DNA of 64,000 nt from JAHEEL01 sp942491345 (GTDB lineage Bacteria; Actinomycetota; Acidimicrobiia; Spongiisociales; UBA5794), in NCBI GenBank assembly GCA_942491345.1, contig CALOAN010000048.1, positions 1 through 64,000 on the forward strand, given 5' to 3'. Positions 34,524 to 43,212 of the stretch are shown one piece after another. Below the pieces are notes generated by a model that had not been told where the DNA came from, did no database searches, and worked only from the letters and a program-made list of their open reading frames with translations. Positions within the stretch are counted from its first letter, which is position 1. The number at the start of each line of letters is the position of its first letter. The translations under genes and the position numbers were made by a program.

Positions 34524-35177
34524 ATGTTGATGAAGCGGATGCTGTCACTCTTGATCATGTCGGCTATTGCCGCAGCCGGATGTGGGACATCCGTGGACGA
34601 CCCAGCGACCTCTCCAGCTGCCGTTGTGGCCGGCTGGGCCGAGGCGGTGGAGGTGAGGGACTTCGAAGCCGCCACCGATGCCGTGTTCGAGCCCTCGCTC
34701 GTGATCGTTCTTGCCGCCGAGAACAACCTGCCGGCTGCGGACACCGCCGCGCTGCTCAACGACGGGATCACTCCGGCCGCCGCGGCCGCATACTGGTCGT
34801 CCTTTCGTGACGGATTCGACGCCTTCGCCGGGCGACCGATCTCAACACTCAACGTCGGTGCCTCATCGGAAATCGAAGCCGGCGGCGAGATGTGGGCGAA
34901 AGTCCCGGTGAGTGTGCAAGAGAGCGCTACGGCCCCCGCATTCACACGCGACGCCGACGGTTGGGCGGTCGATATGGTTGCAACCCTTGCTCCCGGGTTC
35001 GTGGAGCCGCTGCTCAATTATCTGCAATCGGTGCCCGACGACGATGACGGAACGACGATCCGTGATGCCTACGCGACCGTGGTTGTCCCGGCGATGTGGG
35101 CCGCGATCGAAGCAGGGGGCCACGACGATGAGTTCACTCGTCGAGCCCTTGTTCTCATCGAGGCCGCGGGTGGCTAG
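34524..35177 (+). CDS. Lipoprotein, unknown
   Basis: A 217-residue protein. The N-terminal signal peptide ends in a lipobox (IAAAGC, Cys about residue 20), so the mature protein is lipid-anchored outside. The rest has an Ala-rich, mixed alpha/beta composition, with a region reading VVAGWAEAVEVRDFEAATDAVF typical of NTF2-like or SnoaL-like sensor domains. No enzyme motif is seen. Its stop overlaps the stop of the convergent LLM gene. Confidence 0.75.
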   Translation: MLMKRMLSLLIMSAIAAAGCGTSVDDPATSPAAVVAGWAEAVEVRDFEAATDAVFEPSLVIVLAAENNLPAADTAALLNDGITPAAAAAYWSSFRDGFDAFAGRPISTLNVGASSEIEAGGEMWAKVPVSVQESATAPAFTRDADGWAVDMVATLAPGFVEPLLNYLQSVPDDDDGTTIRDAYATVVVPAMWAAIEAGGHDDEFTRRALVLIEAAGG

Positions 35178-36163
35178 GAGTTGAGCGCGCGGAGCTCGGG
35201 GAGGACCGACGCACCGAGCATGGCGATCGTCGCTTCCTGGTCCAAGGACGTCGTCTGGATCGTCACCATGTCAGCGCCGATCTCCGTGACCAGCGGTCGA
35301 TACACGTCGACGTAGTCCCGTGGCCCTGAGACGATGCTGTATGCGGCCAACACCTCGTCTTGATCGAGTTCGTCTGCGCGACGTCGCAGATCCGCCGGGT
35401 CGACCGCTTCAAGGCGTCCGGGCGCTCGGAGGCCCCGCCACGATCCCAACGCTTGCCATGCCTCATCCGCCGTATCGGCCCGAATCGTCCAGCGGCTTGC
35501 CGCGATCGTGGGGAAGGTGCGGCCGGCCTCGGCGGCGGCGGCCGCAGCCGGCTCGACCACTCGTTCTTTCGTGGTCAGCGGGTCGCGGACCGATGTGATG
35601 ATGCCCTCGGCCATCGTCGCCGCGAGTGCTGCAGACTTCGGGCCACCGGCTGCCATCCAGATCGGCAGATCCGAGATCGGAGGACTGTAGAGCTTCGCTC
35701 GATCGGTTTGATACCAGTCACCATCGAAGGTGAGCTTCTCCCCGTCGAGGAGGCGGCGCATGATCTCGAGGGCCTCTCGCATCCGCGCGGCACGTTCCGC
35801 ATACTTGGGAAACGGGTAGCCGAGGGGACCCTCGTTCAAGTTTTCGCCCGTTCCGACGCCGAGCCTGAACCGACCGCCTGACAGTCGGTCGATGGTTGCT
35901 GCGGCCTGTGCGACAACCGCCGGGTGGTACCGGAACAGAGGAGTTGTGACGGCCGTGGCCATCTCGACCCGTTCTGTGGCGACCGCCATCGCTCCCAGGG
36001 TGGAGAAGGCGTAGCCGGCCGCCGACACGTCATCGACCCACGGATGGAAGTGTTCGGACACCATCACTGCATCAAAGCCTGCTTGCTCGGCGAGGACGGC
36101 ATGCCGAACGAGGTCCTCCGGCTGAAACTGCTCGTGTCCACAGAAGTAGGCAAATCGGGTCAT
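35174..36163 (-). CDS. LLM-class F420-dependent oxidoreductase
   Basis: A 329-residue TIM-barrel oxidoreductase of the luciferase-like family. The N-terminus (FAYFCGHEQFQPEDLVRHAVLAEQAGFD), SEHFHPW (about 37-43), GGRFRLGVGTGENLNE (about 95-110) and MAAGGPKSAALAA match the G6PDH-like F420 subfamily. It uses reduced or oxidised deazaflavin F420 in the cytoplasm. A general annotation is safer than a named substrate. The presence of F420 chemistry supports an actinobacterial host. Confidence 0.88.
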   Translation of the reverse strand: MTRFAYFCGHEQFQPEDLVRHAVLAEQAGFDAVMVSEHFHPWVDDVSAAGYAFSTLGAMAVATERVEMATAVTTPLFRYHPAVVAQAAATIDRLSGGRFRLGVGTGENLNEGPLGYPFPKYAERAARMREALEIMRRLLDGEKLTFDGDWYQTDRAKLYSPPISDLPIWMAAGGPKSAALAATMAEGIITSVRDPLTTKERVVEPAAAAAAEAGRTFPTIAASRWTIRADTADEAWQALGSWRGLRAPGRLEAVDPADLRRRADELDQDEVLAAYSIVSGPRDYVDVYRPLVTEIGADMVTIQTTSLDQEATIAMLGASVLPELRALNS

Positions 36164-36326
36164 CGTTCCTCCAATTCGCCCTCGATCCTAGGGGTGCGGT
36201 GAGCCATGCCGAGTCGCTCAGCCACGCTCCACACACACGGTTCCACACTCCAGAAATGGAACTCGCCCATCTAACCTACCCCTGTCTGCACATTCGCACC
36301 ACCAGGGGTTCGTCCGAGGGAGGGTC

Positions 36327-36989
36327 ATGTCCATACAGAAACTCGCGTCCGAGCTCCTGGGCACGTACGTGCTCGTGCTCGGCGGCACAGCGGCCATCGT
36401 TTCAGCGGCGGCGGGCGGCGCTCCGACGAACATCGTGATCGTCGCCTTCGCGTTCGGATTGGCGCTCATGGCCGCCCTGTACGCGTTCGGTGAGATTTCA
36501 GGCGGGCACTACAACCCGGCAGTGAGCCTCGCCATGGCGCTCGACGGCCGGATGGATCCTTTGTCGATGGCCGGGTACTGGGTCGCGCAGATTGTTGGAG
36601 CAACACTCGCATCGCTGACGCTGCTGGCGGTAACGAGTACCGAGACCGTTGCTAGCACAATGACCACGTTCGGTGAGGGAGTCGAGGCCTGGGAAGCCTT
36701 CCTCATGGAGATGGTATTCACAGCGATCTTTGTCGCCGTGGTTCTGAAAGTCACGAAGAGCGCCAACTCGATGAAGACGGCATTTCTCGGAATCGGCCTC
36801 ACCCTCACGATGATCCATCTCGTGCTGATCCCGATTACGGGTACGTCGGTGAATCCGGCTCGGTCATTGGGCCCGGGAATCGTCGGAGGGGTGTGGACAG
36901 ATCAGGGGGTGTACTGGATCGCTCCGCTTCTCGGCGCAGCACTCGGCTGGGGCATCTACAAACTCGTCACGACCGGTGACGCTGAGTAG
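36327..36989 (+). CDS. Aquaporin / MIP-family channel
   Basis: A 220-residue membrane channel with six helices and both pore signatures: the first NPA in GGHYNPAVSLAMAL (about 56-69) and the second in VNPARSLGPG (about 176-185), followed by the Arg of the selectivity filter. It would pass water or small solutes such as glycerol through the cytoplasmic membrane. It lacks the extra length typical of GlpF loops, so water is favoured. It stands alone as a single gene. Confidence 0.92.
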   Translation: MSIQKLASELLGTYVLVLGGTAAIVSAAAGGAPTNIVIVAFAFGLALMAALYAFGEISGGHYNPAVSLAMALDGRMDPLSMAGYWVAQIVGATLASLTLLAVTSTETVASTMTTFGEGVEAWEAFLMEMVFTAIFVAVVLKVTKSANSMKTAFLGIGLTLTMIHLVLIPITGTSVNPARSLGPGIVGGVWTDQGVYWIAPLLGAALGWGIYKLVTTGDAE

Positions 36990-37020
36990 CGAACGCGAAC
37001 GACAGTGCGAGGGGTGTCGG

Positions 37021-38334
37021 CTACGGTGGCCCCTCGTGCGTGATCCGCTTCGGACGTGAGGGGTAGGCGCCGAGCGCAAGTACGCCGGCTGCGAAGAGAA
37101 CCACCACCCACCATCGGATCAGGCCCTCTTCCGGTACGAATCCCAGAACGACACCGGCCGAGATCGCGACGATCGATGCGACGACGCCGAACCCGATGAG
37201 GGGGGCCGGAGGCGGCGGGGTAGTCCGTACCCGAGGTTCGTAGCGCCCGAAGACTGCGATGACGCCCACGAGGGCAGCCGCCAGCACAGTGATCCAGATG
37301 GGCCGAGTAAGCCACCACGCAGTCGTCAGCGGTTCGATCGAGAACCCGAAGCCGATCCCGTATCCGATCAGAACGATGATGGCGAGTGTGGGGAGATGCC
37401 AGATGTAGACGGTCATCATGACGGCGTGGAATCCTACGACGAACCTCCACGGCCGTTCACGGTGCATCCAGCGCTGCGCTGCGGGTTCGGCCAGTCGGAT
37501 GACGGCGTACTGGAGCAGTGAGAGGACGGCCAGGGCCGCGGTAGGGGGGAGGGTGTTGTTCTCGGTTGCTCCGGGCACGCCGACCATCGAGATCGGATAC
37601 GGACCGGCGAGTGTGAGGACGAGGAGGGCTCCGACGAGGATCGGAATGCTCGAAACCAGGGGAGCGGTCGCCGGGCGGCGGTCTTCGGTGGCCCAGCGAT
37701 AGCCAAGCTGGTGAGCCGTCAGCCAGACGAATCCGAAGTTGAGCCACCCGATCCAGTCGAGCCCGGTGACGTAGCGAATCCAGTCGACACCGAACGCGAG
37801 GGCAAGTCCAAGCGCTACGGACCACCAGCTGAGCCGGGACCAGAGCCAGATGGTGGCGGGCACAGCGAGAATCACGACCAGGTAGACCGCAAGGAACCAC
37901 AGCGGGGTGACAACCGCGAAACTCCCCGCACGGATGAGGGAATGGTCAACGCCGAGGAGGCCGGCACCGATCGAGATCACCGACCACACGGCGAGAAAGG
38001 GAACAATCGGCGTCATGAGGCGGCGGAATCGCGCGGTGATCCACGACCCGATCGAGCGTCCGTTCTTCAACGCCGAATGGTACGAGCGCCAGTTTGCGTA
38101 GCCGCCGACGATGAAGAAGACCGGTATCACCTGGATGAACCAGGTCAACCAGTGTGTCCACTCAGCGAGTTCGAGGATGTTGGTGAAACGGAGCGCGCCA
38201 TCCGGTTCGACGTACACGGCCGAGGCGAGCCAGTGGCCGACCACCACGATGATCAGTGCAGCCGCCCGATAGAAGTCGATCGCGCGGTTTCGCGTCGTTG
38301 GGGTCTGGGCTGCGAGGTCGCTGATGCGGGACAT
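37021..38334 (-). CDS. Acyltransferase 3 family membrane protein
   Basis: A 437-residue membrane protein with about ten helices. The N-terminal catalytic region shows the family pattern NRAIDFYRAAALIIVVVGHW (about 14-33) with the conserved Arg and His, then QVIPVFFIVGGYAN. Such proteins O-acylate sugars, peptidoglycan or lipids at the cell surface. The ATG at 38334 is chosen because it directly precedes the conserved region. A GTG at 38361 is possible. Confidence 0.85.
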   Translation of the reverse strand: MSRISDLAAQTPTTRNRAIDFYRAAALIIVVVGHWLASAVYVEPDGALRFTNILELAEWTHWLTWFIQVIPVFFIVGGYANWRSYHSALKNGRSIGSWITARFRRLMTPIVPFLAVWSVISIGAGLLGVDHSLIRAGSFAVVTPLWFLAVYLVVILAVPATIWLWSRLSWWSVALGLALAFGVDWIRYVTGLDWIGWLNFGFVWLTAHQLGYRWATEDRRPATAPLVSSIPILVGALLVLTLAGPYPISMVGVPGATENNTLPPTAALAVLSLLQYAVIRLAEPAAQRWMHRERPWRFVVGFHAVMMTVYIWHLPTLAIIVLIGYGIGFGFSIEPLTTAWWLTRPIWITVLAAALVGVIAVFGRYEPRVRTTPPPPAPLIGFGVVASIVAISAGVVLGFVPEEGLIRWWVVVLFAAGVLALGAYPSRPKRITHEGPP

Positions 38335-38446
38335 CAGGGGAGAGCCTACGGTCTGGAACACCGGAGAGCGATGAGCGCGCAGCTACCGGTCGTGAGCTGC
38401 GACCAGGACGGGGCGGGGGATTCCCAGTGAGGGTGGATGCACGCGA

Positions 38447-38473
38447 AAGCGCCCCCACGCGAGGGGGGCGCTT
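38447..38473 (-). terminator. Terminator hairpin after RNase P RNA
   Basis: A 10-bp stem, AAGCGCCCCC (38447-38456) with GGGGGCGCTT (38464-38473), lies 8 bp beyond the mature 3' end of the RNase P RNA. A short T-rich tract follows on the minus strand. Confidence 0.65.
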
Positions 38474-38481
38474 CGAAGGGT

Positions 38482-38884
38482 GCGAGTTCGCGTGTAAGCC
38501 GGATCCTGTCGTGGACGGCCATCTATCTGGGACCGGCATTGCTGCAGGCCTCGCGCGGTCTACCCGGGACGTAGCGGGCGGGCCACCCTGTCCCTGCTCG
38601 ACCTTGCTCCGGATGGGGTTTGCCAAGCCGCCCCGGTCTCCCGGGCCGCTGGTGGTCTCTTACACCACCGTTTCACCCTTGCCTGTTCACCGCTCGATTC
38701 CTCGAGCAGCCGCGAAACCAGAGGTTCCGCGAACCTGTCGTCCGTAGGCCGACAGGCGCCATCGGCGGTCTGCTCTCTGCTGCACTTTCCGTCGGGTCGC
38801 CCCGCCTGGGTGTTACCCAGCATCCTGCCCTGTGGAGTCCGGACTTTCCTCGACCCGAAGGCCGCGGCCGCCTCGCGAACTCGC
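38482..38884 (-). ncRNA. rnpB: RNase P RNA (class A)
   Basis: The catalytic RNA that trims tRNA 5' ends. On the minus strand the terminal helix P1 pairs GCGAGTTCGCG (5', 38874-38884) with CGCGAACTCGC (3', 38482-38492). The universal core segment GAGGAAAGTCCGGACTCC follows near the 5' end, with CAGGGCAGG next. The P4-related 3' strand ACAGGATCCGGCTTAC precedes the 3' end. The length of about 400 nt is normal for an actinobacterial type A RNA. The exact ends are from the P1 pairing. Confidence 0.95.
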
Positions 38885-38922
38885 ATCAAGAACGCTAGCC
38901 GCACACAGTCGGTTCCGGCACA

Positions 38923-38952
38923 CGAAAACGCCTCCCGGGGAATCCGGGAGGC
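38923..38952 (-). terminator. Intrinsic terminator of the sulfur operon
   Basis: A perfect 9-bp stem, GCCTCCCGG (38930-38938) and CCGGGAGGC (38944-38952), is followed on the minus strand by GTTTTCG. It lies 28 bp after the DsrE-type gene stop, ending that operon before rnpB. Confidence 0.75.
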
Positions 38953-38980
38953 GCCTTCGCTACGGACCTCGGACTACATC

Positions 38981-39481
38981 TCAGATGAACATCGTCTGAG
39001 CGCCGTCGATGATCTCCATGAAATCGCCGACATTCAGCACACCGTCCATGCCGTCGAGAAAATCATCCTCGGTGAGGCCGAACATGTCCACCGACATCTT
39101 GCATGCCCAGAGATGGCAGCCCATGTCCTGAAGATGCGCCAGGAACGTCGGGACGTCCGGAATGTCGAGTTCGTCCATCTGTTTCTTCATCTGCTTCGTG
39201 GCCATCGTCGTCATCCCAGGGAAAGGAGCGAGGGCCGCAGGCATATGCGTTGCAGGGTTTCCGACGGGGGAAAACTTGAGATTCCCCATCGTCTTCTTGT
39301 TGATCATGTCCATGCCCCAGAACGTGAAGAAGATATGCGTCTCGATACCTTGCTCCAGCGCCCCGCTGGCCATGATCAAACCCGGGTACGCCATGTCGAG
39401 AGAGCCCTTCGAGCAAACGAAAGCGATCTTCCGCTCTGGGTCGTCGTCTCCGAAATCGGGCACGATTGGTGCGTCGGTCAT
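38981..39481 (-). CDS. DsrE/DsrF-family sulfur-relay protein
   Basis: A 166-residue protein of the DsrE superfamily (DsrE2-like). The N-terminal strand and Cys read IAFVCSKGSLDMAYPG (about 19-34), GALEQGIETHIFFTFWGM follows, and a second Cys pair lies in MGCHLWACKMSVDMFG (about 123-138). Such proteins carry persulfide sulfur between partners. It is the last gene of a minus-strand operon with a DsrC-like protein, DUF1641 protein and SQR-like flavoprotein, supporting sulfur or sulfide handling. Confidence 0.87.
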   Translation of the reverse strand: MTDAPIVPDFGDDDPERKIAFVCSKGSLDMAYPGLIMASGALEQGIETHIFFTFWGMDMINKKTMGNLKFSPVGNPATHMPAALAPFPGMTTMATKQMKKQMDELDIPDVPTFLAHLQDMGCHLWACKMSVDMFGLTEDDFLDGMDGVLNVGDFMEIIDGAQTMFI

Positions 39482-39492
39482 ATCGATCCTCT

Positions 39493-39813
39493 CTAGATGC
39501 AGCCCGCGGGCTTCGGAAGGCCGGACACGTAGGACATCTTCCTCGCCGGCTTCTTCGGGAAGAGCTGGAAGAGCGACTTCGTCGGGATACCGCCAACTGC
39601 CGTGACCCTCCGCAGCGTCGCCGTCTCGCCCTGCTCCTGGTAGTCCGAGCGCAGGAACGAAATGACCTGCCAATGATCGTCGTTCAGATCATCGATCCCG
39701 ATGTTGGAGGCAAGCTCCTTCGCCAGATCCTCATTCCACTCGTCGTACTCCGTGAGGAAGCCCTCCTCATCAACGTGGACTTCCTGGCCGCCGATGGTCG
39801 TTACCGGCATCAC
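39493..39813 (-). CDS. DsrC/TusE-family sulfur carrier
   Basis: A 106-residue DsrC-type protein. The conserved core reads WQVISFLRSDYQEQG, and the flexible C-terminal arm ends GLPKPAGCI with the essential penultimate Cys (CysA). The second arm Cys found in true DsrC about ten residues earlier is replaced by Ser (KMSYVSGLPKP). It therefore can carry persulfide on one Cys but cannot form the CysA-CysB trisulfide bridge of dissimilatory DsrC, like TusE-type proteins. It overlaps the DUF1641 gene. Confidence 0.88.
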   Translation of the reverse strand: MMPVTTIGGQEVHVDEEGFLTEYDEWNEDLAKELASNIGIDDLNDDHWQVISFLRSDYQEQGETATLRRVTAVGGIPTKSLFQLFPKKPARKMSYVSGLPKPAGCI

Positions 39814-40568
39814 GCACCTCCTTCGGGTGACTTGGTTGTTTGTTGGGTCTCGATGGTTGCCGCTGCCGCCTCGGTCTCCGAGGCGGAAACGACCTTGAAG
39901 GTGTTGAGGGCCCGGGCGAGTCCGCGCCGGACCTCGGGGTCCCGCATCTGGCCGGCGAGAGCCAGCAGCCCCGGTGGTTCTGCAGGTTCGAGCTCGGCTG
40001 CGGCCTGCTGGCGTTGCAGGGCGTCGAGCATGCGCTGTGCGACGGCGAGCATCTCCGGCTGGGTCAGATTCCTGACGATGTCGAGCATCTGGACAATGTT
40101 GTCGCCGAGCGCCTCGACGTCTTCCTTCGAGTACGTCGTAACGACCCGCTCGACGATGCCGAGCAGGGCACTCGCGAACTCGAAGTAGCCCCGCTGCTCG
40201 AAGTCTTCGAGCGTGGTGAGGATCTTGGTGACGGCCTCGCTGGTGAGCGGGCCGGCATCATCGAGGAGATCCATGAGGCTCTCGAAGCGAGCCATGGCGT
40301 CCTCGATGTTCTTCGTGTTGCGCAGGATGCGCCGCAGCAGGCGCAGCATATCCTCGGGTTGCACCCACTCCTGGATGGCTTCGAGCTCGTGGCTGGCGAG
40401 CGTCATCGCCTCGCCGGCGATGGGAGCGAGATCGGTACGCAGCTCGTCCCATTGCTGCCTCCGTAGGCGTTGCTCTCTGAGCTCTCCGACGAGCAGGTCC
40501 ATCTGGACGGACATCACGTCGATCTTGCGCTCGAGTTCGGCGATCCGGTCGGTGGAGAGGGTCGTCAT
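39810..40568 (-). CDS. DUF1641 helical protein
   Basis: A 252-residue helical protein. The N-terminal 45 residues are coiled-coil-like. The central part (about 50-160) matches DUF1641, and the C-terminal part (about 195-230) reads LLALAGQMRDPEVRRGLARALNTFK, a recurrent family segment. DUF1641 genes commonly stand next to SQR-like or formate-dehydrogenase-like flavoproteins, as here. They are thought to be accessory subunits, with no proven reaction. Its start overlaps the flavoprotein stop (4 bp) and its stop overlaps the DsrC-like start. Confidence 0.85.
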   Translation of the reverse strand: MTTLSTDRIAELERKIDVMSVQMDLLVGELREQRLRRQQWDELRTDLAPIAGEAMTLASHELEAIQEWVQPEDMLRLLRRILRNTKNIEDAMARFESLMDLLDDAGPLTSEAVTKILTTLEDFEQRGYFEFASALLGIVERVVTTYSKEDVEALGDNIVQMLDIVRNLTQPEMLAVAQRMLDALQRQQAAAELEPAEPPGLLALAGQMRDPEVRRGLARALNTFKVVSASETEAAAATIETQQTTKSPEGGA

Positions 40569-41806
40569 CGCACCCCCTCGTTTATCTTGCCCGCCATCAG
40601 CATCTCGTGGGGGAGCGGCAGTTCCTTCCCCCGCAGGAGCATGTTCCAGTACGTCCACTTGAAGATCATCTTGCCCCAGTGGTTCATCTCGGTCTCACGC
40701 AGCAAGGTAAACGGTCCAATGCCGGGGAGCGGGTACTTGCCCGGGAGCGGCTCTGTGTCGTAGTTGAAGTCGATCAGGAGACCCTTGCCCTGGCCGGACT
40801 CGATGAAGCAGTTTGCATGCCCGTCGAATTCGAGGAGCATTGGTAGGCCCTCGATGTAGCGCAGGAAGTTCTCCGTGAACACCTCGACGGCAAAGTGCGC
40901 GACCGAACCAGCCTTCGACGTCGGCAGGTCAGCCGCATCCCCGAGTGCGAAGATGTTGTCGTATTCCTTCGATAGGAAGTTCCCGCTGTCGACCGGGACA
41001 TAGTTCCCTTCGTTGCCGAGACCCGAGCGAGCGACCACTTCAGCACCCATGTTCAGCGGGATCGTGACGAGCAGGTCATAGTCGATCTCCCGCTCATCAT
41101 ACGAGACGAGCTTCTTCTCTTCGGCGTCGACGCGCTCGAGGTAGAAGTCAGCCTCGAGGTTGACCTTCTTGTCCTCGAGCAGGCTGCCGAGATGTTTCGC
41201 GGCGATCGGCTTCGTGAACGCACCGTCCAGCGGTGTTACGTAGGTGAGGTCGACGTTGTCCCGGATACCCTTGTCCCGGAAATAGGCATCGGCCAGGAAG
41301 ATGAATTCAAGCGGCGCCACTGGGCACTTGATCGGCATCTCCACGATATTGAGGACGAGTCTGCCGCCTTCCCAGAACCGAAGTGCCTCGCCGAGGGCGA
41401 CCGCTCCCTGGAGGGTGTAGAAGTCGTGAATCGTCTTGCCGTATTCGGGCCCTTCGAGGCCGGGCGTCTCATCCGGGCGTATCGAGGTGCCGGTGGCGAT
41501 CACCAGATAGTCGTAGTCGACGATCGTGCCGTCTGCCAGTCTCACCTGGTTCTCGGTGGGCTCGATCAGGTCGATCTCGGCCTCGACGTAGGCAACGCCG
41601 TTCGGGACGAAGTCGATCTCCGGCTTCACGACATCGTCGGGCGTGTAGATCCCGAATGGGATGAACAGGAACCCCGGCTGGTAGTAGTGGGTCGGCTGCT
41701 GATCGATCATCGTGATCGTCCACTCGTCCGTGCTGAGCCGTGGCCGCAGCTTGGCCGCCACCATCGTGCCGGCGGTGCCGGCGCCGAGAATCACGAGCTT
41801 CTTCAC
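40565..41806 (-). CDS. SQR-like FAD-dependent oxidoreductase
   Basis: A 413-residue flavoprotein of the sulfide:quinone oxidoreductase superfamily. The FAD-binding loop reads VILGAGTAGTMVAAKL (about 4-19), a second nucleotide-binding segment follows, IFALGDAADLPTSKAG is near residue 310, and a Cys lies in MPIKCPVAPLEF (about 156-167) at the position of an SQR catalytic Cys. The other classical SQR Cys is not obvious. The start is GTG 41806 with AAGGAG six bases upstream. It overlaps the regulator stop by GTGA. Position in a DsrE/DsrC operon favours sulfide or persulfide oxidation. Confidence 0.86.
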   Translation of the reverse strand: MKKLVILGAGTAGTMVAAKLRPRLSTDEWTITMIDQQPTHYYQPGFLFIPFGIYTPDDVVKPEIDFVPNGVAYVEAEIDLIEPTENQVRLADGTIVDYDYLVIATGTSIRPDETPGLEGPEYGKTIHDFYTLQGAVALGEALRFWEGGRLVLNIVEMPIKCPVAPLEFIFLADAYFRDKGIRDNVDLTYVTPLDGAFTKPIAAKHLGSLLEDKKVNLEADFYLERVDAEEKKLVSYDEREIDYDLLVTIPLNMGAEVVARSGLGNEGNYVPVDSGNFLSKEYDNIFALGDAADLPTSKAGSVAHFAVEVFTENFLRYIEGLPMLLEFDGHANCFIESGQGKGLLIDFNYDTEPLPGKYPLPGIGPFTLLRETEMNHWGKMIFKWTYWNMLLRGKELPLPHEMLMAGKINEGVR

Positions 41807-42528
41807 ATTGTTCTCCTTGTTCCGTGGTTGATCTGTCGTTCTTCGGTTGCGATACTCGAGAGGTGTCGTGCAAGGACCGGGATGGCGGCAAGGAATCGTT
41901 CCTGGTCCTCGTGTTCCATGCGGTGAACGTCTTCGATGCTCTGTTCGACGATTGGAAGCGGCACTCGGGATTCCACTGAGATCTGTTCGATGCGCTCCTG
42001 CGAGGGCGGCCAATTGTCCGGCGCGATACCTCCGGAGATGACCATGCCGGAGAGTTCGTTTCCAATCCGGATGAACGCCCTGGTGCAGAGGAACCCGAGA
42101 TGGCTGGGACGCAGGCGAGGCTCGAAATCGTATTGGCCGCCAAGGGCGTTCCACTCGGCGATGCAGCGATCGAGGGCGGCAGCTTCGTTTGATACCTTGG
42201 AGAAGTAGCCGCACGGATTGCTGACATCGGTGATTGGATTGCCCGCGATGTCCGTGACGATCACCATCACCCCGTAGAGGTCGGCGAAGAGGTCGGAGAC
42301 CTCCTGGACTGCCGACACTGGGCGGGCGCCGTTGCCGTCACCGCCGTTGCCGGATGCCTCGAGCCAAGCTTGGACGGCGTCGGCCGGAAAACGCCATTGC
42401 CGGCCGACCTTGATGGCAGGGAGTCGGCCCGACTCGGCCATGCGGTAGATCGTGGAGCGATCAACGCGGATCAACTCCTGAACGTCGCGGGCCGTGAGGT
42501 AGGTGGGTGAAGTCGGAATGGTCTGCAT
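41803..42528 (-). CDS. PocR-domain regulator with excisionase-type HTH
   Basis: A 241-residue protein. Residues about 9-57 are an HTH_17 winged helix (YLTARDVQELIRVDRSTIYRM, then WRFPADAVQAWL). Residues about 75-235 form a PocR ligand-binding domain (FADLYGVMVIVTDIAGNPIT, then Cys in NPCGYF and FLCTRAFIRIG). PocR domains sense small molecules such as hydrocarbon derivatives, and the conserved Cys might instead sense redox or sulfur. It heads the sulfur operon and GTGCATG repeats lie just upstream, so it is probably the operon's own regulator. Confidence 0.86.
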   Translation of the reverse strand: MQTIPTSPTYLTARDVQELIRVDRSTIYRMAESGRLPAIKVGRQWRFPADAVQAWLEASGNGGDGNGARPVSAVQEVSDLFADLYGVMVIVTDIAGNPITDVSNPCGYFSKVSNEAAALDRCIAEWNALGGQYDFEPRLRPSHLGFLCTRAFIRIGNELSGMVISGGIAPDNWPPSQERIEQISVESRVPLPIVEQSIEDVHRMEHEDQERFLAAIPVLARHLSSIATEERQINHGTRRTM

Positions 42529-42541
42529 CAGATCGTTTGGC

Positions 42542-42579
42542 GTGCATGGTGTGCATGTTTGGTCTGCACGACGTGCATG
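42542..42579. promoter_or_regulatory. GTGCATG repeats, putative operator of sulfur operon
   Basis: GTGCATG occurs three times (42542-42548, 42551-42557, 42573-42579). The third copy is half of a perfect dyad TGCACG-A-CGTGCA (42565-42577). They lie 14 to 51 bp before the regulator start on the minus strand, a natural place for autoregulation by the PocR-type protein. Confidence 0.6.
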
Positions 42580-42645
42580 TTATGCGTGTTGTGCGGAATG
42601 TCCGTCGCCGAAGTAGGGCCGAAAGACCTGATTTCGACCCGTCGA

Positions 42646-43182
42646 TCACGTCGTGCCGGCGAGACGATCGTCGAGACTGACGATCCACCCAACGGGCAGC
42701 TCCCAGTGTCGCGATCCCGCCAACATCCGTGTGAGGTAGTCGGCGGATGGGGTGAGTTCCGAACCGACGATGCCTGCGGCACGATGGAGCGAGACGCGGT
42801 GACGGCGGCCGTTCCTGTCGATGGCGTCGGATTCGACCCGATGGCGCTGTTCTGCCAGTTCGATGCGGTCGAGGACCTTCATCTCTCGCTGCGGGATCGA
42901 AAAGACGGCACCCCACACGGTCGATCCGGATTCCGGAACCACGGTTGGGAGGCCACCGTTCCAGCCGTTTCCTTCGATGGCGAACGACAAGGTGGATTCT
43001 GGCAGATGAGCCACAAACTCGAACGTCGCGGTTGGGGCGATGCCGACGAGGTCATCGGGCGCTATGCGCGCGGTGTATGCGAAGTAGAACAGAAGCGCCT
43101 CCCCGGTGCCTGAAGCGAGTCTAGATCGAGCCCGCGCCCTTTGGACGGATGCAGGAACCTTCGCGGGCCTCTCGAACGTCAT
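42646..43182 (-). CDS. Gamma-glutamylcyclotransferase-like protein
   Basis: A 178-residue protein of the GGCT/AIG2-like fold. The family start motif appears as FYFAYTARIAP (about 32-42), and the catalytic Glu is probably in TVVPESGSTVWGAVFSIP (about 81-98). GGCT-type enzymes cyclise gamma-glutamyl or related peptides. The N-terminal 30 residues before the motif are unusual and Arg-rich, and no alternative start codon lies closer to it. It is divergent from the WhiB gene with 30 bp between starts. Confidence 0.75.
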   Translation of the reverse strand: MTFERPAKVPASVQRARARSRLASGTGEALLFYFAYTARIAPDDLVGIAPTATFEFVAHLPESTLSFAIEGNGWNGGLPTVVPESGSTVWGAVFSIPQREMKVLDRIELAEQRHRVESDAIDRNGRRHRVSLHRAAGIVGSELTPSADYLTRMLAGSRHWELPVGWIVSLDDRLAGTT

Positions 43183-43212
43183 AGCCGAATACGAGACGAG
43201 GAAGGTTCTGAC

